Shown piece by piece: positions 1-8,041 of a stretch of DNA of 16,074 nucleotides. The stretch comes from JABHHG01 sp964419445. GTDB taxonomy: Bacteria; Fidelibacterota; Marinisomatia; SCGC-AAA003-L08; D37C17. The translations under genes were made by a program, and so were the position numbers. Position 1 is the first letter of the stretch; every line of letters starts with the position of its first letter. The notes below the pieces were generated by a model. The model ran no database searches and was not told the DNA's origin. It saw only the letters and a list, made by a program, of their open reading frames with translations. The stretch covers positions 1-16,074 of the forward strand of contig CAYQPE010000040.1 of the NCBI GenBank assembly GCA_964419445.1. The letters run 5' to 3'.

Positions 1-38
1 GATATATTGATATGTTGATATCAGTATATCAATATATC
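1..38. repeat. 38-bp near-perfect palindrome at the window edge
   Basis: Bases 1-13 (GATATATTGATAT) are the exact reverse complement of bases 26-38. The 12-base centre holds a further 8-bp palindrome, TGATATCA, at 16-23, on the same axis between bases 19 and 20. Only the pairs 14/25 and 15/24 break the symmetry, so 34 of 38 positions are symmetric. It overlaps the last two bases of the stop codon of the small recombinase-like gene. It has no GC-rich stem and no T-tract, so it is unlike an intrinsic terminator. A dyad this long could be a protein-binding site or a recombination site, but its role is unknown, and it may extend beyond the window. Confidence 0.75.
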
Positions 39-363
39 ACTTCCATTCTAAATCTACATCATCTAAATCAGGAGGATGATAAATGTCTTTTCTATCCAAG
101 TTCCTTTTAATCTTCATATAATTACTCCATACCTTCCTATTATTGAACTCCCCTACCTTACCTCTTGTAGGTGGTATCTGTAGCCGATTGAGTTCATCTG
201 ATATTTCTTGGAAGTTCATTCCTTGTTCTTTTAATTCACAGATTTTCTTAAATAGAGACAACTGTTTTTCAGAGAGTTTTGGTATGTTTAGTCTGGAACT
301 TTCTATTGTAATCGTGTACGACAAATAAGGTTTTAGTGTAGTATCATTTAACCCACACACCAA
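37..363 (-). CDS. small protein with recombinase-like helix-turn-helix segment
   Basis: A 108-residue protein of uncertain function. Residues about 41-90 read like the DNA-binding region found in large serine recombinases and related proteins: a helix with LKEQGMNFQEISDELN, then IPPTRGK, then VWSNYMKIKR. This fits the family pattern 'G-x-s-x-x-e-I-a-x-x-L-N-x-x-x-I-P-t-x-r-G ... v-W'. There is no room for a resolvase catalytic domain, so it is either a stand-alone DNA-binding protein or a remnant. The tail is acidic (DLDDVDLEWK). The start is TTG at 363 or GTG at 360; no ATG exists before residue 49, and the upstream frame closes within glmS. It begins only 2 bases after the glmS stop, so it is probably co-transcribed. 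The family assignment rests on motif resemblance only. Confidence 0.55.
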   Translation of the reverse strand: MVCGLNDTTLKPYLSYTITIESSRLNIPKLSEKQLSLFKKICELKEQGMNFQEISDELNRLQIPPTRGKVGEFNNRKVWSNYMKIKRNLDRKDIYHPPDLDDVDLEWK

Positions 364-365
364 AC

Positions 366-2204
366 CTATTCTACTGTGACCGATTTAGCTAAATTACGGG
401 GTTGATCTACATTGCATCCTTTTTGTACCGCCACATAGTATGCCAATAATTGTAGGGGAATGGTGGTGAGTATGGGTAAAAGGGCATTTTCAGTATGGGG
501 AATATGAATGATATGGTCTGAATATTGTGACAGTTCATCTCTATTTTCAGAAGAAACGATAATTATACGTCCGCCTCGGGCTTTCACCTCTTGGATATTA
601 GATACAATTTTATCAAATCCTTTTTCAGTCACAATAAAGACCACGGGCATGTTTTCATCAATAAGGGCAATGGGGCCATGTTTCATTTCTGCTGCAGGAT
701 AACCCTCAGCATGGATGTAGGAAATCTCTTTAAGTTTTAATGCACCCTCCAATGCCACTGGGAATTGATATCCACGGCCTAAATATAAAAAGTTTTCTGC
801 GTCAACAAAATGGGTGGCAATTTCTTTTATGTAGTCGGCAGATTCTAAAATTTCTTCAACAAGGTTTGGTAATTCAGTGAGTTTCTCAACCAACGAATGA
901 ATATGCTCAGAATCTTTCCCTAATTTTTGAGCCATTAAAATAGCAATCATGGTGAGAACTGATACTTGCGCAGTAAATGCCTTGGTAGAAGCCACTCCAA
1001 TCTCAGGTCCTGCATGAATATATACACCACAATCCGTTTCTCTAGCAATGGAACTGCCCACCGCATTTACAATACCAACATTGAGTGCACCTAAATCTTT
1101 GGCTTTTTTGATGGCAGCTAATGTATCTGCAGTTTCTCCCGATTGACTTATGGAGAAGAGTACCGTATCTTTATTTAATGCAGACGGTCGATAACGAAGT
1201 TCTGATGCATACTCAACTTTTACAGGTCGTTCTATCAACTCCTCTAGTAAATAACTTCCAATAAGTGCAGCATGCCAAGATGTACCACATGCAGTGATAT
1301 AAAAATGCTTAGCATTTAATATGCGAGAAAGCCAATCTTGAATTCCCCCCAAATTTACGTGGAGCTTCTCAATATCAATACGACCTCTCATCGACTCCGA
1401 AATTGATTTGGGTTGTTCGAAAATTTCTTTCAACATGAAATAGTCAAAACCGCCTTTTTCAATTTCTTCTAAAGAATACTTTATTTCCTCAATATCTTTG
1501 GCAACAATATGATTTTCAAAAATATTTACCACCTCATATCCATCCTTGGAAATAGTGGCCATTTCACCTTCATCCAGAAAAATAATATTACGTGTAAACT
1601 CAATTAACGGAGATGTATCAGATCCAATAAACCATTCATCTTCTCCAATACCCAACACCAATGGACTGCCAAATCGAGCTGCAATCATCGTATCAGGTTC
1701 ATCGTCACATAATACTACAATGCCGTAGGCTCCAACCACTTCCTTCAGTGCAAGTCTAACAGCATCGGGAAAGGATAATGCTTCTTTCTCGTACAAATAG
1801 CTTATGAATTGTACCAATACCTCTGTATCTGTATCAGATGTACACTCAATTCCATTTTCAGAAAGATGTTTTTTAAGTGTGGCATAGTTTTCGATAATGC
1901 CATTGTGAACCAATGTAAACTTTTTATAATGATCCACATGGGGATGTGCATTTATTTTATTAGGAACACCATGTGTTGCCCAACGAGTATGACCAATTCC
2001 TAAATTGAAGTTTTTGGTTTCATTGTGATCTATTAAAGATTCTAACTCATTAACTTTACCAGAGCATTTTTTTACAGAAAGGCCATTATTTGAATGAAAG
2101 GCAATACCGGCAGAGTCATATCCCCGATATTCTAATCGTTTTAATCCTTTTATAATTACTTCAGCAGGGTCTCTGAAGCCTAAATATCCTACAATTCCAC
2201 ACAT
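366..2204 (-). CDS. glmS: glutamine--fructose-6-phosphate aminotransferase (isomerizing)
   Basis: Makes glucosamine-6-phosphate from fructose-6-phosphate and glutamine in the cytoplasm, the first committed step towards UDP-GlcNAc for peptidoglycan and lipopolysaccharide. The N-terminus MCGIVGY supplies the catalytic Cys of the class II glutamine amidotransferase domain (about 1-240), which also shows RLEYRGYDSAG (23-33), GHTRWATHG (71-79) and VHNGIIENY (99-107). Two SIS sugar-isomerase domains follow, with ACGTSWHAAL (305-314), SQSGETADT (353-361) and GVASTKAF (403-410), then EGALKLKEISY (486-496) and the usual C-terminus DQPRNLAKSVTVE. At 612 residues it is full length (E. coli about 609). 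The ATG start is fixed by the need for Cys at position 2. The upstream 33 bases are AT-rich with no Shine-Dalgarno site and are too short for a glmS ribozyme. Confidence 0.98.
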   Translation of the reverse strand: MCGIVGYLGFRDPAEVIIKGLKRLEYRGYDSAGIAFHSNNGLSVKKCSGKVNELESLIDHNETKNFNLGIGHTRWATHGVPNKINAHPHVDHYKKFTLVHNGIIENYATLKKHLSENGIECTSDTDTEVLVQFISYLYEKEALSFPDAVRLALKEVVGAYGIVVLCDDEPDTMIAARFGSPLVLGIGEDEWFIGSDTSPLIEFTRNIIFLDEGEMATISKDGYEVVNIFENHIVAKDIEEIKYSLEEIEKGGFDYFMLKEIFEQPKSISESMRGRIDIEKLHVNLGGIQDWLSRILNAKHFYITACGTSWHAALIGSYLLEELIERPVKVEYASELRYRPSALNKDTVLFSISQSGETADTLAAIKKAKDLGALNVGIVNAVGSSIARETDCGVYIHAGPEIGVASTKAFTAQVSVLTMIAILMAQKLGKDSEHIHSLVEKLTELPNLVEEILESADYIKEIATHFVDAENFLYLGRGYQFPVALEGALKLKEISYIHAEGYPAAEMKHGPIALIDENMPVVFIVTEKGFDKIVSNIQEVKARGGRIIIVSSENRDELSQYSDHIIHIPHTENALLPILTTIPLQLLAYYVAVQKGCNVDQPRNLAKSVTVE

Positions 2205-2218
2205 ATTATTTAATTTTA

Positions 2219-2621
2219 AATTGTTATTTATTAATTATTAATTTAAGTTTTTTCTCGTTGTATTTATAATGCTAGTTATTATTTTAATTAACTCAACAGC
2301 ATCACTATTTATGCTTAAATACTCTTCTTCAGAAATTAAATTGGTTTTCTCCAACAACTCAAGCCAATATAAAGTTTCATTACACTCTTTTTGAGCAATA
2401 GATAATTTATGAATAAAATCTGGCTTACTTTCACCATATTCTGCTTCTCTTACCAAAGCTCCTATAGAAGTTCCAGATTTTAATAATTGATTTGAGATAG
2501 TGAATTCCTTTTTATCATTTTTAAGATATCTACAAAGGTTTACAATTTTAATTGCAAAATCTAGACTCTTGGTTTTAATTATATTTTCTTTCAATTTATT
2601 TATAATTTACCATTAACAATT
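2219..2621. repeat. AT-rich flanks with inverted AATTGTTA around the four-helix gene
   Basis: AATTGTTA at 2219-2226 recurs as its exact reverse complement, TAACAATT, at 2614-2621, bracketing the four-helix-bundle gene. Both flanks are almost pure A+T, with further loosely similar runs (ATTTATTAATTATTAATTT on one side, TAAATTATAAATAAATT read inward on the other). These could be the ends of a mobile or once-mobile cassette. In DNA this AT-rich an 8-bp match can occur by chance, so the call is tentative. Confidence 0.35.
2238..2594 (-). CDS. four-helix-bundle protein (23S rRNA intervening-sequence type)
   Basis: A 118-residue, mostly helical protein resembling the four-helix-bundle family first noticed as ORFs in 23S rRNA intervening sequences (TIGR02436/PF05635). 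Recognisable parts are KSLDFAIKIVNLCRYL near the N-terminus, SNQLLKSGTSIGALVREAEYGES (residues 34-56), and FIHKLSIAQKECNETLYWLELL. Family members form ring-like oligomers; a relative, Avd, works in diversity-generating retroelements, but no reverse transcriptase or variable repeat is present here. The start is TTG at 2594; an in-frame ATT at 2606 is the other option, and a stop lies just before that. It sits alone between guaA and glmS, flanked on both sides by about 33 bases of AT-rich DNA carrying an 8-bp inverted repeat, unlike the tight packing elsewhere. This looks like an inserted cassette. Its function is unknown. Confidence 0.85.
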   Translation of the reverse strand: MKENIIKTKSLDFAIKIVNLCRYLKNDKKEFTISNQLLKSGTSIGALVREAEYGESKPDFIHKLSIAQKECNETLYWLELLEKTNLISEEEYLSINSDAVELIKIITSIINTTRKNLN

Positions 2622-2626
2622 GTTTT

Positions 2627-4171
2627 TCATTCCCACTCTATTGTACCTGGAGGTTTTGCAGTGATATCGTACACTACACGGTTTACTCCACGTACTTCAT
2701 TTACAATTCGGCTTGAACATTGATTTAAAACATCATACGGCATATTATACCAATCGGCTGTCATGCCGTCGGTACTGGTAACTGCACGTAATCCCAATAG
2801 ATTTTCATAGGTTCGAGCATCACCCATAACACCTACGGTTTTAGTAGGGATAAGCACTGCAAAGGCTTGCCAAATTTTATCATATTCTCCCGCTTCATGT
2901 AGAATATTAATAAAAATATCATCTGCATTTTGGAGAATCTCTATACGTTCTTCTGTAATCTCACCTAAAATTCTTACAGCTAATCCTGGGCCGGGAAATG
3001 GATGACGGTTGATGACAAAATCAGGTAAACCTAATTCTTTTCCTACTCGTCGTACTTCATCCTTAAACAAATCACGGATGGGCTCAATAAGTTCAAATTC
3101 AATATCATCAGGAAGCCCCCCCACATTGTGGTGAGATTTAATAGTAACTGCAGGCCCAAGGGCGCTGCCTCCAGACTCAATTACATCGGGATAAAGGGTT
3201 CCTTGTGCTAAAAATTTAGCATCACCTAATGAAGAGGTGGCATCTTCAAAAGAACGAATAAACTGCTCACCAATAATCTTCCGCTTTTTTTCTGGCTCTG
3301 TTACCCCTTTTAGCTTTGATAAAAACTTATCCCTATGATTAAACATGTTAATATTCAATCCTAAACCATCTTTTAATGTGGTCATCACCTGATTTGCTTC
3401 ATTTTTTCGCAATAAACCATGATCTATAAACACACAGGTAGATTTTTCACCAATAGCTCTATGAAGGAGTGTGGCTACCACAGAAGAATCCACGCCACCA
3501 CTTAACCCACAAATTACCCGATTGTCCCCCACTTTTTCGCGGATGTTACTTATAGCCTCAGCAACAAAATTTTCTGGTGTCCAATCTGCTTCACAATTTG
3601 AAATTGTAAAAAGAAAATTTTGGAGCAATTCTTTGCCATGAACTGAATGTACCACTTCTGGGTGAAACTGAACTCCAAATATAGGTTCATTTATTTTTTG
3701 TACTGCTGCTACTACACCATTTGTAGATTTAGATACTATTTCCCAGCCTTCTGGTAATTGGTCAACTTCGTCACCATGGCTCATCCATACTTGTGATTCA
3801 AAGGGGAAATCATTAAAAAGTGGAGATGAAGGATTAGGGTTGATTTTGGCAAATCCATATTCACCCTTTCCCGTAGAATGAACATGCCCACCAGAGAATT
3901 GCATTAATAATTGTAATCCATAGCAAATACCCAAAATTGGAATGCCAGATTGAAGGATTTCTCCATCAATTTTAGGGGCATTTTCATCATACACACTTGA
4001 GGGTCCACCTGAAAGAATTATAGCTTTTACATTTCTGTCTCTCAGCGCTTGTAATGTGATGGTGTAAGGTAAAATTTCAGAATATACATGTAACTCACGA
4101 ATTCTTCTGGCAATGAGTTGGGTGTATTGTGAACCAAAATCTATGACTGCAATTGATTGATTATGTTTCAT
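2627..4171 (-). CDS. guaA: GMP synthase (glutamine-hydrolysing)
   Basis: Converts XMP to GMP using ATP and glutamine, the last step of de novo guanine nucleotide synthesis. The N-terminal class I glutamine amidotransferase domain has the catalytic triad Cys83 (in GICYGLQ), His170 and Glu172 (in GVQFHPEVV). The ATP-pyrophosphatase domain begins with the P-loop-like SGGVDSS at 224-230, and the C-terminal dimerisation domain carries FPGPGLAVRILGE and ends in PPGTIEWE. At 514 residues it is a normal length (E. coli 525). The start is ATG at 4171, 6 bases after the accD stop. No guanine riboswitch can fit upstream, so expression probably depends on the upstream genes. No terminator hairpin is visible in the 32 bases after its stop. 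Confidence 0.98.
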   Translation of the reverse strand: MKHNQSIAVIDFGSQYTQLIARRIRELHVYSEILPYTITLQALRDRNVKAIILSGGPSSVYDENAPKIDGEILQSGIPILGICYGLQLLMQFSGGHVHSTGKGEYGFAKINPNPSSPLFNDFPFESQVWMSHGDEVDQLPEGWEIVSKSTNGVVAAVQKINEPIFGVQFHPEVVHSVHGKELLQNFLFTISNCEADWTPENFVAEAISNIREKVGDNRVICGLSGGVDSSVVATLLHRAIGEKSTCVFIDHGLLRKNEANQVMTTLKDGLGLNINMFNHRDKFLSKLKGVTEPEKKRKIIGEQFIRSFEDATSSLGDAKFLAQGTLYPDVIESGGSALGPAVTIKSHHNVGGLPDDIEFELIEPIRDLFKDEVRRVGKELGLPDFVINRHPFPGPGLAVRILGEITEERIEILQNADDIFINILHEAGEYDKIWQAFAVLIPTKTVGVMGDARTYENLLGLRAVTSTDGMTADWYNMPYDVLNQCSSRIVNEVRGVNRVVYDITAKPPGTIEWE

Positions 4172-4177
4172 ACAGAA

Positions 4178-5026
4178 TTAATTCCTGTAACCAAAAAAGG
4201 TAAATATTTTAGTTAGTGTAGATTTTAAATTGCTACGATCAATAATGCTATCAACGAATCCTTTTTCAAGTAGAAATTCAGCACGTTGAAACCCTTCCGG
4301 GAGTTCTTCACCAATTGTTTGTTTTATAACGCGGGCACCTGCAAACCCAATAAGTGCATTGGGTTCTGCCAATATTATATCACCCAACATGGCAAAACTT
4401 GCAGTAGTTCCCCCAGTTGTTGGATCTGTTAATAATGCTACATACAGCCCACCTTCATCTGAAAACTGAGCTAATTTAGTGGAAATTTTGGCCATTTGCA
4501 TTAAGCTATAAGCACCCTCCTGCATTCGCGCTCCACCTGAAGCTGTGACTATGAGAAGCGGTGATTTTAACTCTTGTGCTTTATCAATTGAACGAGCAAT
4601 TTTTTCACCAACAACAGAGCCCATGCTTCCACCAATAAAAGAAAAATCCATAATAGCTAAAACTGTTTCAACACCATTTATATTCCCAACAATGGTTTTA
4701 ACGGCGTCTTTACTTCCAGTTTTAGCCTGTGCGGTGGCAACTTGATCTGTGTACTTTTTAGTGGCTTCAAACTGTAATGGATCAACAGATGTGATATTTT
4801 TACAAAATTCTGTAAAATTATTATTATCAATGAGTAAATCTATGTAATCAGAACTTGTTATTCTAAAGTGATGAGAGCAACTTACACAAACATAGTTTTG
4901 TTCAGAAAGCGTTTTTCGATAAACCACTTCTGTACATCCAGGACATTTTATCCATATCCCTTCTTCAATTTCGCGCTTGTCGAAAGTTTTAATTTTTTCT
5001 GATTTTCTTCTAAACCATTCAGTCAT
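4178..5026 (-). CDS. accD: acetyl-CoA carboxylase carboxyltransferase subunit beta
   Basis: The beta subunit of the carboxyltransferase that moves a carboxyl group from biotin to acetyl-CoA, giving malonyl-CoA for fatty acid synthesis; it works with AccA, which is not in this window. The N-terminal zinc ribbon is intact, with Cys28, Cys31, Cys47 and Cys50 (two CxxC pairs). The crotonase-like carboxyltransferase core shows SGGARMQEGAYSLMQMAK (163-180), TDPTTGGTTASFAMLGD (200-216) and GFAGARVIKQT (227-237). At 282 residues it is close to the usual length (E. coli 304), slightly short at the C-terminus. Its ATG overlaps the rimI stop as ATGA, suggesting coupled translation, and guaA follows after 6 bases. 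Confidence 0.97.
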   Translation of the reverse strand: MTEWFRRKSEKIKTFDKREIEEGIWIKCPGCTEVVYRKTLSEQNYVCVSCSHHFRITSSDYIDLLIDNNNFTEFCKNITSVDPLQFEATKKYTDQVATAQAKTGSKDAVKTIVGNINGVETVLAIMDFSFIGGSMGSVVGEKIARSIDKAQELKSPLLIVTASGGARMQEGAYSLMQMAKISTKLAQFSDEGGLYVALLTDPTTGGTTASFAMLGDIILAEPNALIGFAGARVIKQTIGEELPEGFQRAEFLLEKGFVDSIIDRSNLKSTLTKIFTFFGYRN

Positions 5027-5454
5027 GATAATTCAAATGTATATAATAGAGCATCATCGCCATTTGGATAATATTTTTTTCTTGTTCCTTGTGCCACAAA
5101 GCCCTTTTTTTCGTATAAATTACAGGCGGATAAATTACTGGAACTTACCTCTAAAAATACTGCCTTAACTTTATTCTCATTGGTGAAATTTAACATTTTT
5201 TCAATGAGTTTTAAGGCAATTCCTTTTTTTCTAAATTCTTCTGATACTGCAATATTATGAAGGTGATATTCATCTACAATTAAATGTCCAAAGAGATAGG
5301 CTACAATTCGATTATTTTCAGTCCACACCCAGTTTTTAGAATGTTTGTTCTCCAAATCTTTAAGAAATTGTGATTTTGACCATGGATATTCAAAGGATTC
5401 ATTTTCAATAGAATAAATCTGTTCTATATCGGCCAATTCAGCGATTCTAATCAT
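5023..5454 (-). CDS. rimI: ribosomal protein S18 alanine N-acetyltransferase-type GNAT enzyme
   Basis: A single GNAT acetyltransferase domain of 143 residues. It shows the acetyl-CoA-binding turn RKKGIA (75-80) after HNIAVSEEF, then LEVSSSNLSACNLYEKKGF (101-119), which matches the RimI signature LEVRxSNxxAxxLYxxxGF, and RKKYYPNGDDALLY near the end. RimI acetylates the N-terminal alanine of ribosomal protein S18. The usual Arg after LEV is Ser here, a minor departure. The position directly after tsaE and tsaB is the common rimI context and supports the name over a generic GNAT. The start ATG overlaps the tsaB stop as TAATG, and the stop overlaps the accD start as ATGA. Confidence 0.9.
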   Translation of the reverse strand: MIRIAELADIEQIYSIENESFEYPWSKSQFLKDLENKHSKNWVWTENNRIVAYLFGHLIVDEYHLHNIAVSEEFRKKGIALKLIEKMLNFTNENKVKAVFLEVSSSNLSACNLYEKKGFVAQGTRKKYYPNGDDALLYTFELS

Positions 5455-6068
5455 TATTTACTTACATTAAATTCGGTAAGATAAAAGGGTGAAACTTTTT
5501 CTAATTTAATCTCCGCAAGATTACTAAAATCCTTTAATGCCAATAGGCCTACATTTTTAGATGTGGGAGTAATGGCAGTAAAATCTAAATTTTCATCAAT
5601 TTTTTGCAGATCAACCCCAAATTTAGGAGCGTCATCTAATTCACTTAATGGCGTACAAATGGCATCATTTATTGAAGCGTTTCCATTGAACTTTTGAGCA
5701 AATACATAATCTCTATGAGAATACATACACATCCAAAAATCGCCATTTATAGATTGGTCAACACTGAGTGCATCAAGAGTATTTATTGGGATTAGAGGAA
5801 GTGACAATGAGAGGGCAATCCCTTTGGCTAAACTCGTGCCTATCCGTAATCCTGTATATGAACCTGGACCAATAGACACTGCTATTCCATGTAAATCTTT
5901 AGCAGAAATATCATTATTTTTTAAAATTTCATCAACAAATACTGGAAGTTTTTTTGCATGACTTCTATTTTCATTGGAGGAATACTCATCAACTGATTGA
6001 CCCTTTAAAAAAAGTGAAACACTACAAATATTAGTGGCAGTTTCAATAGCTAATATGTTTTTACTCAT
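5454..6068 (-). CDS. tsaB: tRNA t6A(37) threonylcarbamoyladenosine biosynthesis protein TsaB
   Basis: TsaB is the non-catalytic scaffold partner of TsaD in the complex that places threonylcarbamoyl on A37 of ANN-decoding tRNAs. It has the ASKHA-like N-terminus ILAIETATNICSVSLF (5-20), RSHAKKL (35-41) and the strongly conserved SIGPGSYTGLRIGTSLAKG (65-83). At 204 residues it is a little shorter than E. coli TsaB (231), with the divergence in the C-terminal half, as is usual for this family. Its ATG overlaps the tsaE stop (ATGA) and its TAA overlaps the rimI ATG (TAATG). TsaD and TsaC must be encoded elsewhere. Confidence 0.95.
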   Translation of the reverse strand: MSKNILAIETATNICSVSLFLKGQSVDEYSSNENRSHAKKLPVFVDEILKNNDISAKDLHGIAVSIGPGSYTGLRIGTSLAKGIALSLSLPLIPINTLDALSVDQSINGDFWMCMYSHRDYVFAQKFNGNASINDAICTPLSELDDAPKFGVDLQKIDENLDFTAITPTSKNVGLLALKDFSNLAEIKLEKVSPFYLTEFNVSK

Positions 6069-6484
6069 TCTACAATAAATTCTCGTGAAGATTCTGACAA
6101 ATTTTTAATACTAATTTTTATACAATGGTTTGGCAATAAGGATTGGATAACTTCAGGCCATTCAATAATGATGATATCATCAGAATAAAAATATTCTTGA
6201 ATTCCCAAATTTATCCATCGCGTTAAATCATGTTCTCGATAACAGTCCATGTGAATAACTTTAGTATCAGCATCATATTCATTTATTAAAGTAAAAGTAG
6301 GTGATGTAACTTCAGAATTATAGTTGAGGCCTTTCAATATCCCTTTAACAAAAGTGGTTTTCCCCACAGCTAAATCTCCGTTAAGTAAAATAATATCACC
6401 ACCTTTTAAAAATTTTGAAAGTGATATTCCCATTTCAATTGATTCTTCCGGTGAATTTGAGATACCACCTTGCCAATTAAACAT
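6065..6484 (-). CDS. tsaE: tRNA t6A(37) biosynthesis ATPase TsaE
   Basis: A small P-loop ATPase that drives turnover of the TsaB-TsaD complex in t6A synthesis. The Walker A motif GDLAVGKT is at 36-43, followed by the family signatures SPTFTLINEY (61-70), HMDCYR (78-83) and IEWPE (107-111). At 139 residues it is close to the usual size (about 150). The ATG directly abuts the TAA of the upstream porX-like gene with no intervening base, so translation is probably coupled. This physically ties the signalling block to the housekeeping block. Confidence 0.96.
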   Translation of the reverse strand: MFNWQGGISNSPEESIEMGISLSKFLKGGDIILLNGDLAVGKTTFVKGILKGLNYNSEVTSPTFTLINEYDADTKVIHMDCYREHDLTRWINLGIQEYFYSDDIIIIEWPEVIQSLLPNHCIKISIKNLSESSREFIVE

Positions 6485-8041
6485 TTATTTTTTCCCCTTT
6501 AATATTCCAATGGGGACAATCATTTCTTCCATGGTTATTCCACCATGTTGAAAACTATTTTCATACCGTCGTGCAAAATGATGATAACTATTGGGATAAA
6601 GAAAATAATTTTCTCCCTTTGCAATGATATATTCATCAGCACCATCAATTTTGGGAAGTTTGTATGCTTCTAAATCATCAATTTTTAGAGCCACCTTCGA
6701 CGAAACATGTAAATTTTTACCATATTTATACCGAATTCCTGTGGAAGTTTCTCTATCTCCTTTTATTTGAATTGGTTTTTTAACGCGATGACTTCCATGA
6801 TCACTTGTAATAATTACGGTTTTATCCCATTGTGATAGCTGTTTAAGTACGTCATAAAACCACGATTGTTCCACCCATGAACAAACTGCATTTCGGTATG
6901 CAGATTCATTGGGAATTAGCTCCTTTAACACATTTGACTCCGAACGACTGTGACCTAACATATCTACAAAATTCACGACAATGGATATTAGATTTATATT
7001 CTGAAACTCTCCAATTCTAGATGCAAATTTTTGTCCTTCAGCAGGTGTAATAATTTTTGTGTATGAATTTGAAACGTCATCAAGGCCATTACGTAAAAGA
7101 TAGGATTTTAAAAACTGTTCCTCATAACGGTTCATACTCTTTTCATCATTTTTCATTTTTTCCCATTCTTGTGGGAATAATGTTGGAAATTTTTCAGGGT
7201 ATTCTCCACTAAAAATTGCATTTCTTGAAAATGGAGTGGCGGTAGGTAATATTGAAAGATGATATTCTGTTTGAGTACTGAAGTTTTCATATAGAATTTT
7301 CTCCATTGCTTTCCACTGATCTGCACGGAGACAATCAATTACAATAAAAACAACATCTTTTTCCTCATTCAATAATGGTTTGATGTATGCAGAAAGAATA
7401 TCAGATGATGTAACTATGTCAGAAAATTCCGAGATTAAATGTGTATATTCAGATTCAATAAACTGAGAAAATCGACGATTGGCATTTTCTTTTTGCTCGT
7501 TCAGTAACTCTCCTAATCCATGGTCACCCAATTCATCAAAGCGTAACTCCCATTTTATTAAGGATTCAAAAAGAGCATACCAATCTTTTAAATTTTTTGC
7601 TTCAGTTATTTGTTCGCTCAATTCTTGAAATTCTTTCAAAAATCCTTGAGTTGCAAAATCACTCTGAATTTTTTTAGTTTCTAATACATTTTTGCATGCC
7701 AACAGAATCTGACTTGGATTCACGGGTTTGGTAAGATAGTTCGTTATTTGTGAGGCAATGGCTTCCTCCATTAACGACTCTTCTTCATTTTTAGTTATCA
7801 TTATCACGGGAATATTGGGAGAAATTTCTTTTATATGATTTAAGGTAGTCAGTCCATCTAATCCAGTCATCATTTCATCCAATAAAACCAAATCAAATTG
7901 ATTGGTTTCAACCTGACCAATGGCATCTTCTCCTGAATAAACTGAAGTGACAGAATATCCTTTATCTTCTAAATACAGGATATGGGGTCTGAGCAAATCT
8001 ATTTCATCATCTGCCCATAGGATGTTACCTTTATTTTCCAT
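6485..8041 (-). CDS. porX: PorX-type response regulator with PglZ (alkaline-phosphatase-like) output domain
   Basis: A 518-residue two-domain protein. Residues 5-122 form a receiver domain with acidic pocket D11/D12, phosphoacceptor D55 (in VLLDEMM), T83 and K105 (in LTKPVNP). A helical linker (about 125-225) leads to an alkaline-phosphatase-superfamily PglZ domain whose metal-site residues are visible: D236, the Thr in LPTATPFSRNA (T267 or T269), D360 and H364 (in DMLGHSRSE), D414 and H415 (in TSDHG), and H499 (in QHGGITMEEM). Architecture and length match PorX, which in Porphyromonas controls type IX secretion with the kinase PorY and has phosphodiesterase activity on cyclic and linear oligonucleotides. 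No kinase is adjacent. The start ATG overlaps the cyclase stop as TAATG. All expected catalytic residues appear present, so activity is likely; the target is unknown. Confidence 0.9.
   Translation of the reverse strand: MENKGNILWADDEIDLLRPHILYLEDKGYSVTSVYSGEDAIGQVETNQFDLVLLDEMMTGLDGLTTLNHIKEISPNIPVIMITKNEEESLMEEAIASQITNYLTKPVNPSQILLACKNVLETKKIQSDFATQGFLKEFQELSEQITEAKNLKDWYALFESLIKWELRFDELGDHGLGELLNEQKENANRRFSQFIESEYTHLISEFSDIVTSSDILSAYIKPLLNEEKDVVFIVIDCLRADQWKAMEKILYENFSTQTEYHLSILPTATPFSRNAIFSGEYPEKFPTLFPQEWEKMKNDEKSMNRYEEQFLKSYLLRNGLDDVSNSYTKIITPAEGQKFASRIGEFQNINLISIVVNFVDMLGHSRSESNVLKELIPNESAYRNAVCSWVEQSWFYDVLKQLSQWDKTVIITSDHGSHRVKKPIQIKGDRETSTGIRYKYGKNLHVSSKVALKIDDLEAYKLPKIDGADEYIIAKGENYFLYPNSYHHFARRYENSFQHGGITMEEMIVPIGILKGKK

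Noticed and set aside
1..38. Intrinsic terminator after the small recombinase-like gene
   Set aside because: The hairpin is almost pure A/T and no T-tract follows on the minus strand.
2205..2237. glmS ribozyme or riboswitch upstream of glmS
   Set aside because: Only 33 AT-rich bases separate the genes, too little for the ribozyme, and no conserved elements are visible.
2238..2594. Avd component of a diversity-generating retroelement
   Set aside because: No reverse transcriptase, template repeat or variable repeat was found in the window.
7153..7338. Short minus-strand frame inside the porX-like gene
   Set aside because: Fully inside a conserved gene in another frame, with no recognisable product.
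6485..8041. PglZ domain as a sign of a BREX phage-defence system
   Set aside because: The protein has an N-terminal receiver domain and PorX architecture, and no other BREX genes (methyltransferase, large ATPase) are nearby.
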